Source: Candidatus Methanomethylophilus sp. UBA78 (GTDB lineage: Archaea; Thermoplasmatota; Thermoplasmata; Methanomassiliicoccales; Methanomethylophilaceae). Taken from it: a DNA stretch of 30,767 nucleotides. The stretch is from the NCBI GenBank assembly GCA_002503545.1, contig DARY01000007.1, forward strand, positions 1 to 30,767, written 5' to 3'. Of this stretch, positions 6,970 through 13,886 are shown piece after piece. Both the position numbers and the translations under genes were made by a program. Positions within the stretch are counted from its first letter, which is position 1, and every line of letters starts with the position of its first letter. The notes below the pieces were generated by a model. That model had not been told where the DNA came from. It searched no databases and saw only the letters and a program-made list of their open reading frames with translations.

Positions 6970-8169
6970 ATGGAGGAGATACCTAGAACACGGTACCTTA
7001 CCGAACTCGACGGATGGAAGGACAATCCCGATGTGGTGAAGGTCATAATAGGCGTGAGACGCGCCGGGAAATCCGTCCTGATGGGACAGTACATCAGGCG
7101 TCTGAAGGATAGCGGCACCGATCCGAAGGACATACTGTTCATGGATTTCGAATCCTCCGATTACGACGGCATCTCCGATCACAGGGACCTGAACGCTTGG
7201 ATCGCGGAGAGGATCCCGCGGGACAGGAGGACCTACGTATTCCTGGACGAGGTGCAGAGGGTGGACGGGTGGGAGCAGACCGTCAACTCCCTCATGGCCG
7301 ATTATGATGCGGACATCTACATCACGGGTTCCAACGCGTACCTCCTGTCGTCGGAGCTCTCGACATACATATCGGGCAGGTACGTGGAGATAAAGGTGTA
7401 TCCTCTGTCCTTCGCAGAGTTCCTCGTCGGGCATCCGGCCACGCCGGATGCCGACAGGAACCACCGTTTCCAGCAATACCTCCGCACGGGGGGCATGCCG
7501 CTGACCGATCCCGACAGGGACGACAGGTACAACTCCATGATACTGGAGGGCATATACAACACCGTACTGGTGAAGGATGCCGCCGCCAGAATGAAGATAA
7601 GGGACCTTTCCGGACTGGATTCCATAGCCAGATTCCTCCTGGACAATACGGGGAACATAACCAACGTGGACAACATCGTGAAGGCCACCAAACTCGCCAA
7701 GAAAACGGTAACCAAATACATCCGCACTCTGACGGAGGCGTTCCTCTTCTACAAGGTGGACCGCTACGACGTAGTCGGTAAGAAACCGATGGGCTCCCAC
7801 GAGAAATACTATCCGACTGACACAGGATTGGCAAGAGCGATATTGGACAGAGGGATCTCCGATACCTCCAAACCGCTGGAGAACATCGTGTTTCTGGAAC
7901 TTCTGAGAAGGGGATACAGGATAAGGGTCGGCTCCTTCAGGGACAGGGAGGTGGATTTCACCGCCGAGAGGAATGGAAAGGTCGAATACTACCAGGTCTG
8001 CCTGACCATGCTCGACGATAAGACGTTCGACAGGGAGGTCCGTTCGCTGAAGGCGATAGACGACAACTATCCCAAGACCGTGCTCTCGTTGGATTCCGTG
8101 GTGAGGGACGTTCCCGACGGGCTGATCCACAGGAACGTCATGGAGTGGCTCCTCGGCACCGGCAACTGA
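6970..8169 (+). CDS. AAA_14 / DUF4143 family ATPase
   Basis: A 399-aa ATPase of the archaeal/bacterial AAA_14-DUF4143 family. Walker A is GVRRAGKS (residues 28-35), Walker B is TYVFLDEVQ (88-96), and ITGSNAYLLS and ISGRYVEIKVYPLSFAEF follow as in the family. The DUF4143 half (about 190-350) has a winged-helix-like TKLAKKTVTKYIRTLTEAFLF segment and a nuclease-like end with FLELLRRGYRIRVG, REVDFTAE and YYQVCLTM, matching a PD-(D/E)xK pattern. ATG 6946 is also in frame, but it lies inside the predicted TATA box and family members begin close to MEEIPRTRYL, so 6970 is preferred. These proteins are often strain-variable and their role is poorly known. Codon use seems slightly less GC-rich than neighbours, which fits transfer. 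Confidence 0.9.
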   Translation: MEEIPRTRYLTELDGWKDNPDVVKVIIGVRRAGKSVLMGQYIRRLKDSGTDPKDILFMDFESSDYDGISDHRDLNAWIAERIPRDRRTYVFLDEVQRVDGWEQTVNSLMADYDADIYITGSNAYLLSSELSTYISGRYVEIKVYPLSFAEFLVGHPATPDADRNHRFQQYLRTGGMPLTDPDRDDRYNSMILEGIYNTVLVKDAAARMKIRDLSGLDSIARFLLDNTGNITNVDNIVKATKLAKKTVTKYIRTLTEAFLFYKVDRYDVVGKKPMGSHEKYYPTDTGLARAILDRGISDTSKPLENIVFLELLRRGYRIRVGSFRDREVDFTAERNGKVEYYQVCLTMLDDKTFDREVRSLKAIDDNYPKTVLSLDSVVRDVPDGLIHRNVMEWLLGTGN

Positions 8170-8365
8170 TTCTTATTCACCGGTCCCGTCGCTTCCGATA
8201 CGATGTCTTCGGCTTCGGGTATATTCCGAGGGGGCGTTCCCGGGCCGGTGCAAAGAATGGATGGGATGCGAAGTCGCCGCCGGCCCGATGCATCATAATC
8301 AACATGCAGCCGTCCCCCGCGCGTCACAACCAAACGTCATGAGGACCATAAGGAAGCGGAATAAG
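8170..8365. other. Non-coding gap with inverted repeat
   Basis: No convincing gene lies between the ATPase stop and the SRP RNA 3' end. CGGGCCGG (8241-8248) and CCGGCCCG (8280-8287) are perfect complements with a 31-nt loop and could act as a transcript end for either converging unit. No strong TATA box was recognised. Confidence 0.4.
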
Positions 8366-8674
8366 GTGTTAGGCGCAAGAAGGTGGACGTCGCCTCCGCA
8401 GGCAGGTTGACCGCATTGTTCCTCAACCCTGCTTCCCCGCAAACGTTAGTAGTTCGGAGTGAGGCTGCTCCCGTCAGGGCCTGACCCGATCTCCCCGATT
8501 ATCCCAACCCGACCGGCCCTCCGGTCAGTCAGACTGGGTACTCCGACTCTGCAGGACAAAGTCTCATAGTCGCTCTGCGGGCCTGCCGCATCCGCTCCGC
8601 CGCCCCTCTCAGTCGCCCCTGCTGTGACGATTGCAGGTACAGGGCACGCCAAGCTCCCCGGTCAAGCCTAACAT
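8366..8674 (-). ncRNA. ffs: Signal recognition particle RNA (archaeal 7S RNA)
   Basis: Read on the minus strand, the segment carries the SRP helix 8 signature GTCAGGCCCTGACGGGAGCAGC (near 8485-8464), with its conserved GGAGCAG asymmetric loop. The 5' domain has GCTTGGCGTGCCCTGTA close to the expected Alu-type helix 3/4 region. The ends pair as archaeal helix 1: TGTTAGGC (8673-8666) with GCCTAACA (8374-8367). The length of about 309 nt is typical. A TATA box (8693-8702) lies 26 bp before the predicted 5' end. With SRP19 and SRP54 this RNA targets membrane and secreted proteins to the translocon. The exact 3' end is approximate. Confidence 0.94.
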
Positions 8675-8692
8675 CCGCCCTAATGTGCGGAG

Positions 8693-8702
8693 CGTATTTA
8701 AT
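8693..8702 (-). promoter_or_regulatory. TATA box of SRP RNA
   Basis: On the minus strand ATTAAATACG is centred 26 bp upstream of the base where helix 1 of the SRP RNA begins, so promoter and RNA structure give the same 5' end. Confidence 0.65.
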
Positions 8703-8721
8703 CGTTGACAATGGGTTGGAC

Positions 8722-9381
8722 TTATTTGCGTCCGTTTCGCCCGCGCAGGCATCTGACGCAGACGCCGTGTCCGGAGGCCACGAATCCGGGGTCCGCGGTC
8801 TCCAGGTCCTTCATCAGGGCCTGCCTCTTCCTCTCGTCCGGCATGAGGGCCGTGTCTATGTTGTGCAGTATGTCCTCCCATCTGCCGTCCCTGACCCTCC
8901 CGTCGGAGGTGTCGCGGGCGAAGAGGTCGGAGCTGTAGAAGACCCCGCTGCCCCTGTCCATGACCAGTATGCCGTTCTGCAGGTGCACCTCGGAGGGGTA
9001 GATGAAGAACCGCAGCGAGAGCTGACCATCCGTCAGAGGTCTGTTCTCGTCCCCCGTCACGACCTTCCCCCTGTATCCGAACCCGGCGAGCTCCCTGGCG
9101 GTGAAGGGGGACGTTATTATGACGAGTTTGGGATACTTCTTCTGGAATATCCTGTATCCTCCGCACTCGTCGGACTCCATGTGGGATATGAAGAGGTACT
9201 TCAGCGGCCTCCCGCCCAGTATGGCCTCTATCTGCGGCAGTATCCATTCCGCCTGCGAGGAGGTGCCGGTGGAGAACATTATCGCCGGATCCGCGGCCAG
9301 CAGGTACTGGTGGACGGGCATGTTCATCCTGCCGCTCATCTCCGAGAACTGATACAGGTTTCCGTAGACGGGCTGAGTCAT
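8722..9381 (-). CDS. Stand-alone FprA-type diiron metallo-beta-lactamase domain protein
   Basis: A 219-aa protein resembling the diiron domain of A-type flavoproteins (FprA) and ODP-family proteins, which reduce oxygen or nitric oxide or bind oxygen. Metal ligands are in place: H67, E69 and D71 in HMESDE, H133, D152 in YSSDLF, and H205 in ASGHG. The spacing from D71 to H133 and from H133 to D152 fits the FprA pattern. The C-terminal flavodoxin domain of FprA is absent and the C-terminus is short and basic. The frame is open to 9486, but ATG 9381 is chosen because the conserved sequence starts there and a TATA-like box (9406-9415) lies about 29 bp upstream. Electrons would have to come from a separate flavoprotein. 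Confidence 0.85.
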   Translation of the reverse strand: MTQPVYGNLYQFSEMSGRMNMPVHQYLLAADPAIMFSTGTSSQAEWILPQIEAILGGRPLKYLFISHMESDECGGYRIFQKKYPKLVIITSPFTARELAGFGYRGKVVTGDENRPLTDGQLSLRFFIYPSEVHLQNGILVMDRGSGVFYSSDLFARDTSDGRVRDGRWEDILHNIDTALMPDERKRQALMKDLETADPGFVASGHGVCVRCLRGRNGRK

Positions 9382-9405
9382 GATGCTATGTAGAAGGCAT
9401 CTTTG

Positions 9406-9415
9406 CACATAAAAC
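9406..9415 (-). promoter_or_regulatory. TATA-like box of diiron protein gene
   Basis: On the minus strand GTTTTATGTG is centred about 29 bp before ATG 9381, giving a leaderless or very short-leader transcript. Confidence 0.4.
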
Positions 9416-9451
9416 ATCGTTTCGGCGGATGGTGTTCCCAGAGCGAAGGAT

Positions 9452-9494
9452 CCGTCCGCCGCACGGTCCCTGCAGCGGGACCGCACGCGGACGG
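9452..9494 (-). terminator. Nested GC-rich hairpin behind the flavin reductase gene
   Basis: CCGTCCGC (9452-9459) pairs perfectly with GCGGACGG (9487-9494), and inside it CGGTCCC (9464-9470) pairs with GGGACCG (9477-9483) around a 6-nt loop. The structure starts 2 nt after the end of the flavin-reductase-like gene. No long U-tract follows directly, so 3' end stabilisation is as likely as termination. Confidence 0.5.
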
Positions 9495-9496
9495 TA

Positions 9497-10066
9497 TCAC
9501 TTGATCAGTTTCTTGCCGTCGGAGAAGGCGTTCCCGACCCTGCCGCCGATCCTGTAGTATCCGTGCGATGCGGAATCGAGGGTTATCGGGTCCAGTTTCG
9601 CGATGTCTATCTTTCCGTCGGTCATTATGCTCTCGTCCGCCGAGACGTTGACGATGTCGGCGATGACCCTGACGGTGTTCTCCGAGATCTCGTCCATCGA
9701 ACGGAGTTTGCATTCGAGGGCCAGGGGGAACTCCTTTATGATCGGGGCGTCCACGTGCGGACTGCGCTCCGCGTGCAGTCCCGACCTCTCGAACTTGTTG
9801 GGGACGTCGTTCCCGGAGACGATGCCGAGGTAGTCGGCCTCGGCAACGTGCGCCGCATCGGCGAACGAGACCGTGAGCGCCCGTCTCGCGGCGATGCTCT
9901 TGGTGGTCGCGTGGTCGGCCGTCAGGCAGATGCAGACCTGGTCGGTATCGGCGATACCTCCCCAGGCCGCGTTCATGGCATCCACTTTCCCGTTCTCCCC
10001 GTAGGCCGCCAGGATGAGGACCGGCATGGGATAGAGCACCGTCTTGGCACCGAGGTCTTTTCTCAT
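9497..10066 (-). CDS. Flavin reductase-like, FMN-binding split-barrel protein (flavoredoxin type)
   Basis: A 189-aa protein of the flavin reductase/flavoredoxin family (FMN-binding split barrel). The N-terminal LYPMPVLILAAYGENGKVDAMNAAWGG is the typical first strand and loop around FMN. TKSIAARRALTVSFADAAHVAEADYLGIVSG matches the conserved central region, and HYYRIGG-like HGYYRIGGRVGNAF closes the barrel. Members bind FMN and transfer electrons between reduced cofactors and acceptors, or are electron carriers. The downstream neighbour on the same strand is an FprA-type diiron domain without its own flavin domain, so a functional link is plausible but not shown. The start ATG 10066 fits the family's N-terminus. 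Confidence 0.9.
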   Translation of the reverse strand: MRKDLGAKTVLYPMPVLILAAYGENGKVDAMNAAWGGIADTDQVCICLTADHATTKSIAARRALTVSFADAAHVAEADYLGIVSGNDVPNKFERSGLHAERSPHVDAPIIKEFPLALECKLRSMDEISENTVRVIADIVNVSADESIMTDGKIDIAKLDPITLDSASHGYYRIGGRVGNAFSDGKKLIK

Positions 10067-10130
10067 GGGTGCCGGATGGACCCGGACGCTAATAGCGGTA
10101 TCGGTCCCACCGTGACAATGAATGACATGG

Positions 10131-10138
10131 TTTATATA
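10131..10138 (+). promoter_or_regulatory. TATA box of TrpC-like gene
   Basis: TTTATATA starts 32 bp before the palindromic operator at 10163 and predicts transcription from about 10161. The same spacing recurs at the symporter promoter. Confidence 0.65.
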
Positions 10139-10162
10139 CGGGTTCGTGCTTGTAGCATCATT

Positions 10163-10179
10163 GTGCTATGTGTTAGCAC
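10163..10179. promoter_or_regulatory. Palindromic operator, copy 1
   Basis: GTGCTA-TGTGT-TAGCAC is a perfect inverted repeat of 6-bp arms. It lies at the predicted transcription start and ends 19 bp before the ATG at 10198. Copy 2 at 10712-10728 differs at one spacer base. Additional half-sites are GTGCT at 10146-10150, TAGCA at 10153-10157 and TAGCAT at 10194-10199, so more than one dimer could bind. The position implies repression. Confidence 0.75.
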
Positions 10180-10197
10180 GGAACAAGGACTGATAGC

Positions 10198-10683
10198 ATG
10201 ACCGACATGGCGAAGATAGAGGCGGAGAGGAGAGCCCTCCCCCTCGGTGTACTCAAGCGCAGATGCAGGACGATGGCGAAGGGCGCCGGCGAGGTCGGCG
10301 GATTCGTCTACGCGGACGCCGTCATCGACGAGTACATGATCTACGCCGCCAGGGCCGGAGGGGACTCCGCGGTGGTCATCGACATGTCGGCCGTCGACCG
10401 GGAGAAGGCCTCCTTCTTCTTCAGGTTGGCCGGGTTCGTCGGGATACCGTGCGTGTTCCAGGTGCGCACCTTCTCCGAGGTGTCCGCCGCCGTCTCCATC
10501 GGCGCGTCGGCCGTGCAGATCCCCGACGCCGAGGGGGCCTCCGCCCTCTCCGGGACCGTACCGGAGGGCGTCAGGTGCTTCCTGCCCGCAGACTGCGGAC
10601 ATGCCCGTCCCGGACCGGTGGCGGTCCCCGCCCTGCGGGACGTGGGTACGCCCGCGGCCGTGCCGTGTGCGGTCAATCATTAA
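10198..10683 (+). CDS. Shortened TrpC-like (indole-3-glycerol phosphate synthase-like) protein, probably non-catalytic
   Basis: A 161-aa protein, much shorter than TrpC (about 250). The N-terminus (KIEAERRALPLGVLKRRC) resembles the TrpC leading helix. It then jumps to a part similar to barrel strands 3 to 6: DEYMIYAARAGGDSAVVIDM, then FRLAGFVGIPCVFQVRTFSEV and AVSIGASAVQIPD. The KASPSKG segment of strand 2, with catalytic Glu and Lys, is missing. The positions of the other catalytic residues appear changed: the Lys of RKDF is Ala, the Glu of VEVH is Gln (FQVR), and the NN pair is absent. A purine stretch AAGGA precedes the ATG by 8 nt. It is not a simple frameshift, since the frame is open throughout. 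Sensing or binding a tryptophan-related compound is a guess. Confidence 0.6.
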   Translation: MTDMAKIEAERRALPLGVLKRRCRTMAKGAGEVGGFVYADAVIDEYMIYAARAGGDSAVVIDMSAVDREKASFFFRLAGFVGIPCVFQVRTFSEVSAAVSIGASAVQIPDAEGASALSGTVPEGVRCFLPADCGHARPGPVAVPALRDVGTPAAVPCAVNH

Positions 10684-10686
10684 ATA
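10680..10686 (+). promoter_or_regulatory. TATA-like box of symporter operon
   Basis: TTAAATA overlaps the stop codon of the TrpC-like gene, starts 32 bp before operator copy 2 and predicts transcription from about 10709. Confidence 0.55.
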
Positions 10687-10711
10687 GGAGCAGCGGAATG
10701 GACAGACCCCC

Positions 10712-10728
10712 GTGCTATATGTTAGCAC
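10712..10728. promoter_or_regulatory. Palindromic operator, copy 2
   Basis: GTGCTA-TATGT-TAGCAC matches copy 1 at 16 of 17 positions. It lies 32 bp after the start of the TATA box and 19 bp before the ATG at 10747, exactly as at the TrpC-like gene. One regulator probably controls both promoters. Confidence 0.75.
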
Positions 10729-10746
10729 TTTACAAATGTGAGTGAA

Positions 10747-10872
10747 ATGAGCTTCTTCGGTCTTACCGATCCCTGGATCGTCGGTTCATACGTGGGATGC
10801 ATACTGACGGTCGTACTGTGCTGCATAGTCGGAATAAAAGTGAGGAAATCCGACAAGGGTGATGGCGAATGA
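10747..10872 (+). CDS. Symporter small accessory protein (41 aa)
   Basis: A 41-aa peptide with one hydrophobic helix. The N-terminal GLTDPWIVGSYVGCIL pattern and the CC-containing helix followed by a basic tail (KVRKSDK) match the small accessory proteins encoded before some sodium:solute symporters, whose consensus has a DPWIW-like motif and a cysteine-rich helix. The TGA stop overlaps the symporter ATG (ATGA at 10869), so translation is coupled. The gene is easily missed because of its size. It probably sits in the membrane with the large subunit and assists its stability or activity, which is inferred from family knowledge. Confidence 0.85.
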   Translation: MSFFGLTDPWIVGSYVGCILTVVLCCIVGIKVRKSDKGDGE

Positions 10873-12506
10873 GCGGGGTCTCGCTGCCCATATTCGCCGC
10901 CATGCTGGCGGTCTTCGCCGCCGTCACCATCCTCCTGGGATACTACGGTTACAGGAACACGAAGGACAACAGCGAGTTCCTCCTGGGCCGGAACAAGACC
11001 AACCCCCTGATCATCGGCCTCTCCTACGGGGCCACCTTCCTGAGCGCCTCCGCCGTCATAGGTTTCGGCGGGCAGGCCGCCACGCACGGGCTCACGCTGA
11101 TGTGGCTCTGCTTCCTCAACCTCTTCGTCGGGCTCTTCGTGGCCTTCCTCGTCTTCGGTCCCCGCACGAGGAGGGTCGGCAAGAGGCTCGGTGCCTCCAC
11201 CTTCGCCGACCTCCTCGGCAAGATCTACTCCTCCCGCGGGATCCGCACCTTCACGGCCGTGCTCATAATCGTCATGATGCCCATCTACTGCGCGGCCGTC
11301 CTGAAGGGCGGGGTCAACTCGGTGGCGGTCATCACCGGCCTCACCGAGTACTACGACATCATACTCGTCGTCATGGCCGCGATCGTCGGCATCTACGTCG
11401 TCTACGGGGGCATAATCGCCGTTATGTACAACGACGCCCTCCAGGCGGGGATCATGTTCGCCGGCATGGTGGTCATCCTCCTCGTCACCTTCATCTCCCT
11501 CGGTGGCGTCACCGACGCCTTCGAGGCCCTCAGCGCGCTGGAACCCTCCAGGGCCGAGGGGGTCCTCGACGGGTTCACCGGATGGACCTCCGTCGCGGAG
11601 TTCGGGTCCGAGGAATGGATGCTGGTCGTCACCACCTTCCTGATGGGGGTCGGCCTCGGTGTCCTGACCCAGCCGCAGCTCATCGTCAGGTTCATGTCGG
11701 CCAAGGACGACAGGATGCTCGACAGGTCCCTCATCGTGGGCAGCATCTTCATGTTCGTCATCGTCGGGACCGCCTACACCATCGGGCCGCTCAGCAACGT
11801 CTTTTTCGACCAGAGGGTCGGGCAGCTCTCGTTCGAGTACGTCTCCGGGCTCGGCCTCGGGACCGACTTCATCATCCCGCAGTACATCCTGGAGGTCTTC
11901 GACGGGGTGCTGGGGGGCGACTTCTTCGTCTGCCTCTTCCTGCTCTCCCTCGTCTGCGCGTCCGTCTCCACCATCAGCGCGCTCATGCACACCATCGGGG
12001 CGGCGGGGGGTTACGACCTCTACACCATCTACAAGAACCGCAGGGAGAAGAGGTCCTCCGCGGATTCCACCAACGTCCGCATCAACAGGATCTGCACCGC
12101 CGTGATGATGGTGCTGGTGGTGGTCTACTGCTACGTCATGCCGAAGGACATCATCGCCAAGGCCACGTCCCTCTTCATGGGCATCACCGCGGCCGCCCTG
12201 CTGCCGGCGTTCGTCCACGGACTCTACGCCAAGGGGGTCCCCGACAAGACGGCGGCCGTCCTCAGCATAGCCGCCGGGACCGTGTCCTACCTGTTCTGGG
12301 CCCTGTTCGTCAACAGCAGCAGCTCCGTCTTCCTGCCCGTGTGCAGGATGCTGACCGGGAGGGCGGTCCTCTTCGACGGCCCCGTCCAGTCCTGCGATGC
12401 CCTCATCGTCTCCCTGCCGCTGTCGGCCGCGGTGTTCCTGGCCGTGCTGGCCGTTAACATGTACCGCCGCCGTCCGGCCTCCCCGGAGACCTCCGGGGGA
12501 CGGTGA
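10869..12506 (+). CDS. Sodium:solute symporter (SSS) family transporter
   Basis: A 545-aa integral membrane protein with about 13 hydrophobic helices, as expected for the SSS family. Family features include EFLLGRNKTNPLIIGLSYGATFLSASAVIGFGG (about 36-68), which covers the sodium-site region of helix 1/2, AVYGGIIAVMYNDALQAGIM-like VVYGGIIAVMYNDALQ (about 177-192), and FLLSLVCASVSTISALMHTIG (about 357-377), the helix 8 region with serine and threonine ligands. It is coupled by a 4-nt overlap to the small accessory peptide and shares its operator-bearing promoter. The substrate cannot be read from the sequence. Co-regulation with the TrpC-like gene hints at an amino acid or related nutrient, but this is speculative. 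Confidence 0.92.
   Translation: MSGVSLPIFAAMLAVFAAVTILLGYYGYRNTKDNSEFLLGRNKTNPLIIGLSYGATFLSASAVIGFGGQAATHGLTLMWLCFLNLFVGLFVAFLVFGPRTRRVGKRLGASTFADLLGKIYSSRGIRTFTAVLIIVMMPIYCAAVLKGGVNSVAVITGLTEYYDIILVVMAAIVGIYVVYGGIIAVMYNDALQAGIMFAGMVVILLVTFISLGGVTDAFEALSALEPSRAEGVLDGFTGWTSVAEFGSEEWMLVVTTFLMGVGLGVLTQPQLIVRFMSAKDDRMLDRSLIVGSIFMFVIVGTAYTIGPLSNVFFDQRVGQLSFEYVSGLGLGTDFIIPQYILEVFDGVLGGDFFVCLFLLSLVCASVSTISALMHTIGAAGGYDLYTIYKNRREKRSSADSTNVRINRICTAVMMVLVVVYCYVMPKDIIAKATSLFMGITAAALLPAFVHGLYAKGVPDKTAAVLSIAAGTVSYLFWALFVNSSSSVFLPVCRMLTGRAVLFDGPVQSCDALIVSLPLSAAVFLAVLAVNMYRRRPASPETSGGR
12481..12498 (+). terminator. Inverted repeat at 3' end of symporter gene
   Basis: CCCCGGAG (12481-12488) and CTCCGGGG (12491-12498) are exact complements with two bases between them, inside the last codons of the symporter. 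A compact hairpin in the mRNA end is likely. Its role is uncertain. Confidence 0.3.
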
Positions 12507-12537
12507 GGCCGTCCTCCCCGCATGCGCCGGGGGCTAA

Positions 12538-12545
12538 ACTTATAG
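12538..12545 (+). promoter_or_regulatory. TATA-like box of ABC ATPase gene
   Basis: ACTTATAG is centred 27 bp before ATG 12569, fitting a leaderless transcript start at the chosen start codon. Confidence 0.5.
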
Positions 12546-12568
12546 TCAGGACCACTTTACGGGGGAAC

Positions 12569-13363
12569 ATGGAAAACGCCCTCGAACTGTCCAACGTATC
12601 CGTCGTCCGCGACGGCGTGAGGATACTGGACGGCATAAACCTGACCATAGGTCAAGACGAGAACGTGGCCATCATCGGACTCAACGGTTCCGGCAAGACC
12701 ACGCTGCTCAAGCTCCTGAGGGGCGACGTGTATCCTTACGACGACAGCGAACCGTACTCGATGAGGATCTTCGGGGAGAGGCACTGGAACATCTTCGACC
12801 TCCGCACCAGGATGGGCGTGGTCTCCATGGACCTGCAGGACATGTTCAGCGGGGCCACCACCGTCCGCGAGGTCATAGGCTCCGGTTTCTTCGGCAGCCT
12901 CGATGTCTTCCGCGGCATGACCGTCACCGCGGAGATGGAGGAGCTGATAAGGTACCGCGCGGGGGAGATGGGCATCGACGACCTCCTGGGGAGGACCACC
13001 GACGGGCTCTCCCTGGGACAGATGAGGAGGGCGCTCATAGCGAGGGCGCTGGTCACCAACCCGAGGATGCTGATCCTGGACGAGCCCATGACCGGTCTCG
13101 ACATCGTCATGAAGTCCAAGTTCAGGAGGATGTTCGACATACTCACCAGGAGCGGCGTCCGCATCGTGATGATCACCCACGACCTCTCCGACATACCGCT
13201 GAGCGTGGACAGGGTCGTCATGATCAAGGACGGGAGGATATACGGGGACGGCAGGAAGGAGGACGTCCTCAACGACAGGACAGTCTCCGGTCTCTTCGGC
13301 GCCGATGTAAAGGTTGAAGAGACCAAAGGCATATACCGTATGTATCTCGAACGAGGTGGCTGA
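12569..13363 (+). CDS. ABC transporter ATP-binding protein, orphan
   Basis: A 264-aa ABC ATPase. Walker A is GLNGSGKT (37-44), the signature is LSLGQ (147-151, with Leu replacing the usual first Gly of LSGGQ), Walker B is LILDEP (168-173), and the switch histidine is in MITHDLSD. Domain length and the linker GERHWNIFDLRTRMGVV resemble the ModF/YlmA-like group of stand-alone cassettes more than a typical importer subunit. No membrane or binding-protein partner is adjacent. The frame extends to 12503, but ATG 12569 is supported by a TATA-like box 27 bp upstream and by family alignment. The next gene starts 4 nt downstream, suggesting an operon that continues to taw1. Confidence 0.9.
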   Translation: MENALELSNVSVVRDGVRILDGINLTIGQDENVAIIGLNGSGKTTLLKLLRGDVYPYDDSEPYSMRIFGERHWNIFDLRTRMGVVSMDLQDMFSGATTVREVIGSGFFGSLDVFRGMTVTAEMEELIRYRAGEMGIDDLLGRTTDGLSLGQMRRALIARALVTNPRMLILDEPMTGLDIVMKSKFRRMFDILTRSGVRIVMITHDLSDIPLSVDRVVMIKDGRIYGDGRKEDVLNDRTVSGLFGADVKVEETKGIYRMYLERGG

Positions 13364-13367
13364 GCAT

Positions 13368-13886
13368 ATGAAGTACTTTTGTCGCGAGTGCGGACACGAG
13401 ATCCCTGAGTCGGAGGATTTCTGTTACAACTGCGGGGCGCTGAAGAAGACGGCGATAGCCGTCGACGACAGCGGGTCCGTGGTCTCCGAGAAGAACGGAG
13501 CGTGTCCCTACTGCGGTTTCGAGAACAGGGACGGGGCGGTCTACTGCGCTTCCTGCGGGAAGCCCGTCGGCAGCGCCGTTCCCCCTCAGATCGCCCTGCA
13601 GCGCAAACTGACGCTCCGCGAGAAGCTGGCCATAGGCTTCTCGGTGGTGCCCGGAGTCATGGGTGTCTTCGGATTGGGGCACATAGTCATGAAGAAGTAT
13701 TCCCGTGCGCTCCTGTACCTGGTCATATCCATCGTGTGGCTATACCTCTACGTCTTCTACGTGAGATCCAACGAGTTCTCGTTCTTCCTGTGGATGCTGT
13801 TCGAGTTCTTCGTGTTCTTCAGACAGTGCATGGAGGTCATCGGACTGGTGTACTTCGGGGGGCCGGGCAACGAGAGGGGTCCGTGA
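13368..13886 (+). CDS. Double zinc-ribbon membrane protein
   Basis: A 172-aa protein. Two zinc-ribbon knuckle pairs lie at the N-terminus: CRECGHE (residues 5-8) with CYNCGAL (20-23), and CPYCGFE with CASCGKP (about 47-65). The C-terminal half has two or three hydrophobic helices from about residue 85, including ALLYLVISIVWLYLYVFYV. It resembles archaeal and bacterial zinc-ribbon proteins with TM2-like helices. The function is unknown; the ribbons may bind protein partners or nucleic acid at the membrane surface. ATG 13368 follows GAGGTGG at 13353-13359. The stop overlaps the RFC gene start (TGATG), so both are probably co-translated. Confidence 0.85.
   Translation: MKYFCRECGHEIPESEDFCYNCGALKKTAIAVDDSGSVVSEKNGACPYCGFENRDGAVYCASCGKPVGSAVPPQIALQRKLTLREKLAIGFSVVPGVMGVFGLGHIVMKKYSRALLYLVISIVWLYLYVFYVRSNEFSFFLWMLFEFFVFFRQCMEVIGLVYFGGPGNERGP

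Noticed and set aside
6082..8130. A 682-codon minus-strand frame opposite the marker 2 and ATPase genes.
   Set aside because: It crosses two well-supported plus-strand genes and the palindromic promoter and shows no family features.
8446..8711. Short minus-strand open frames.
   Set aside because: They lie inside the SRP RNA and its promoter, whose signature and end pairing explain the sequence.
10198..10683. The TrpC-like gene as a simple frameshifted pseudogene.
   Set aside because: No missing barrel sequence is found in the neighbouring frames, and the gene has a precise promoter, operator and ribosome-binding site.
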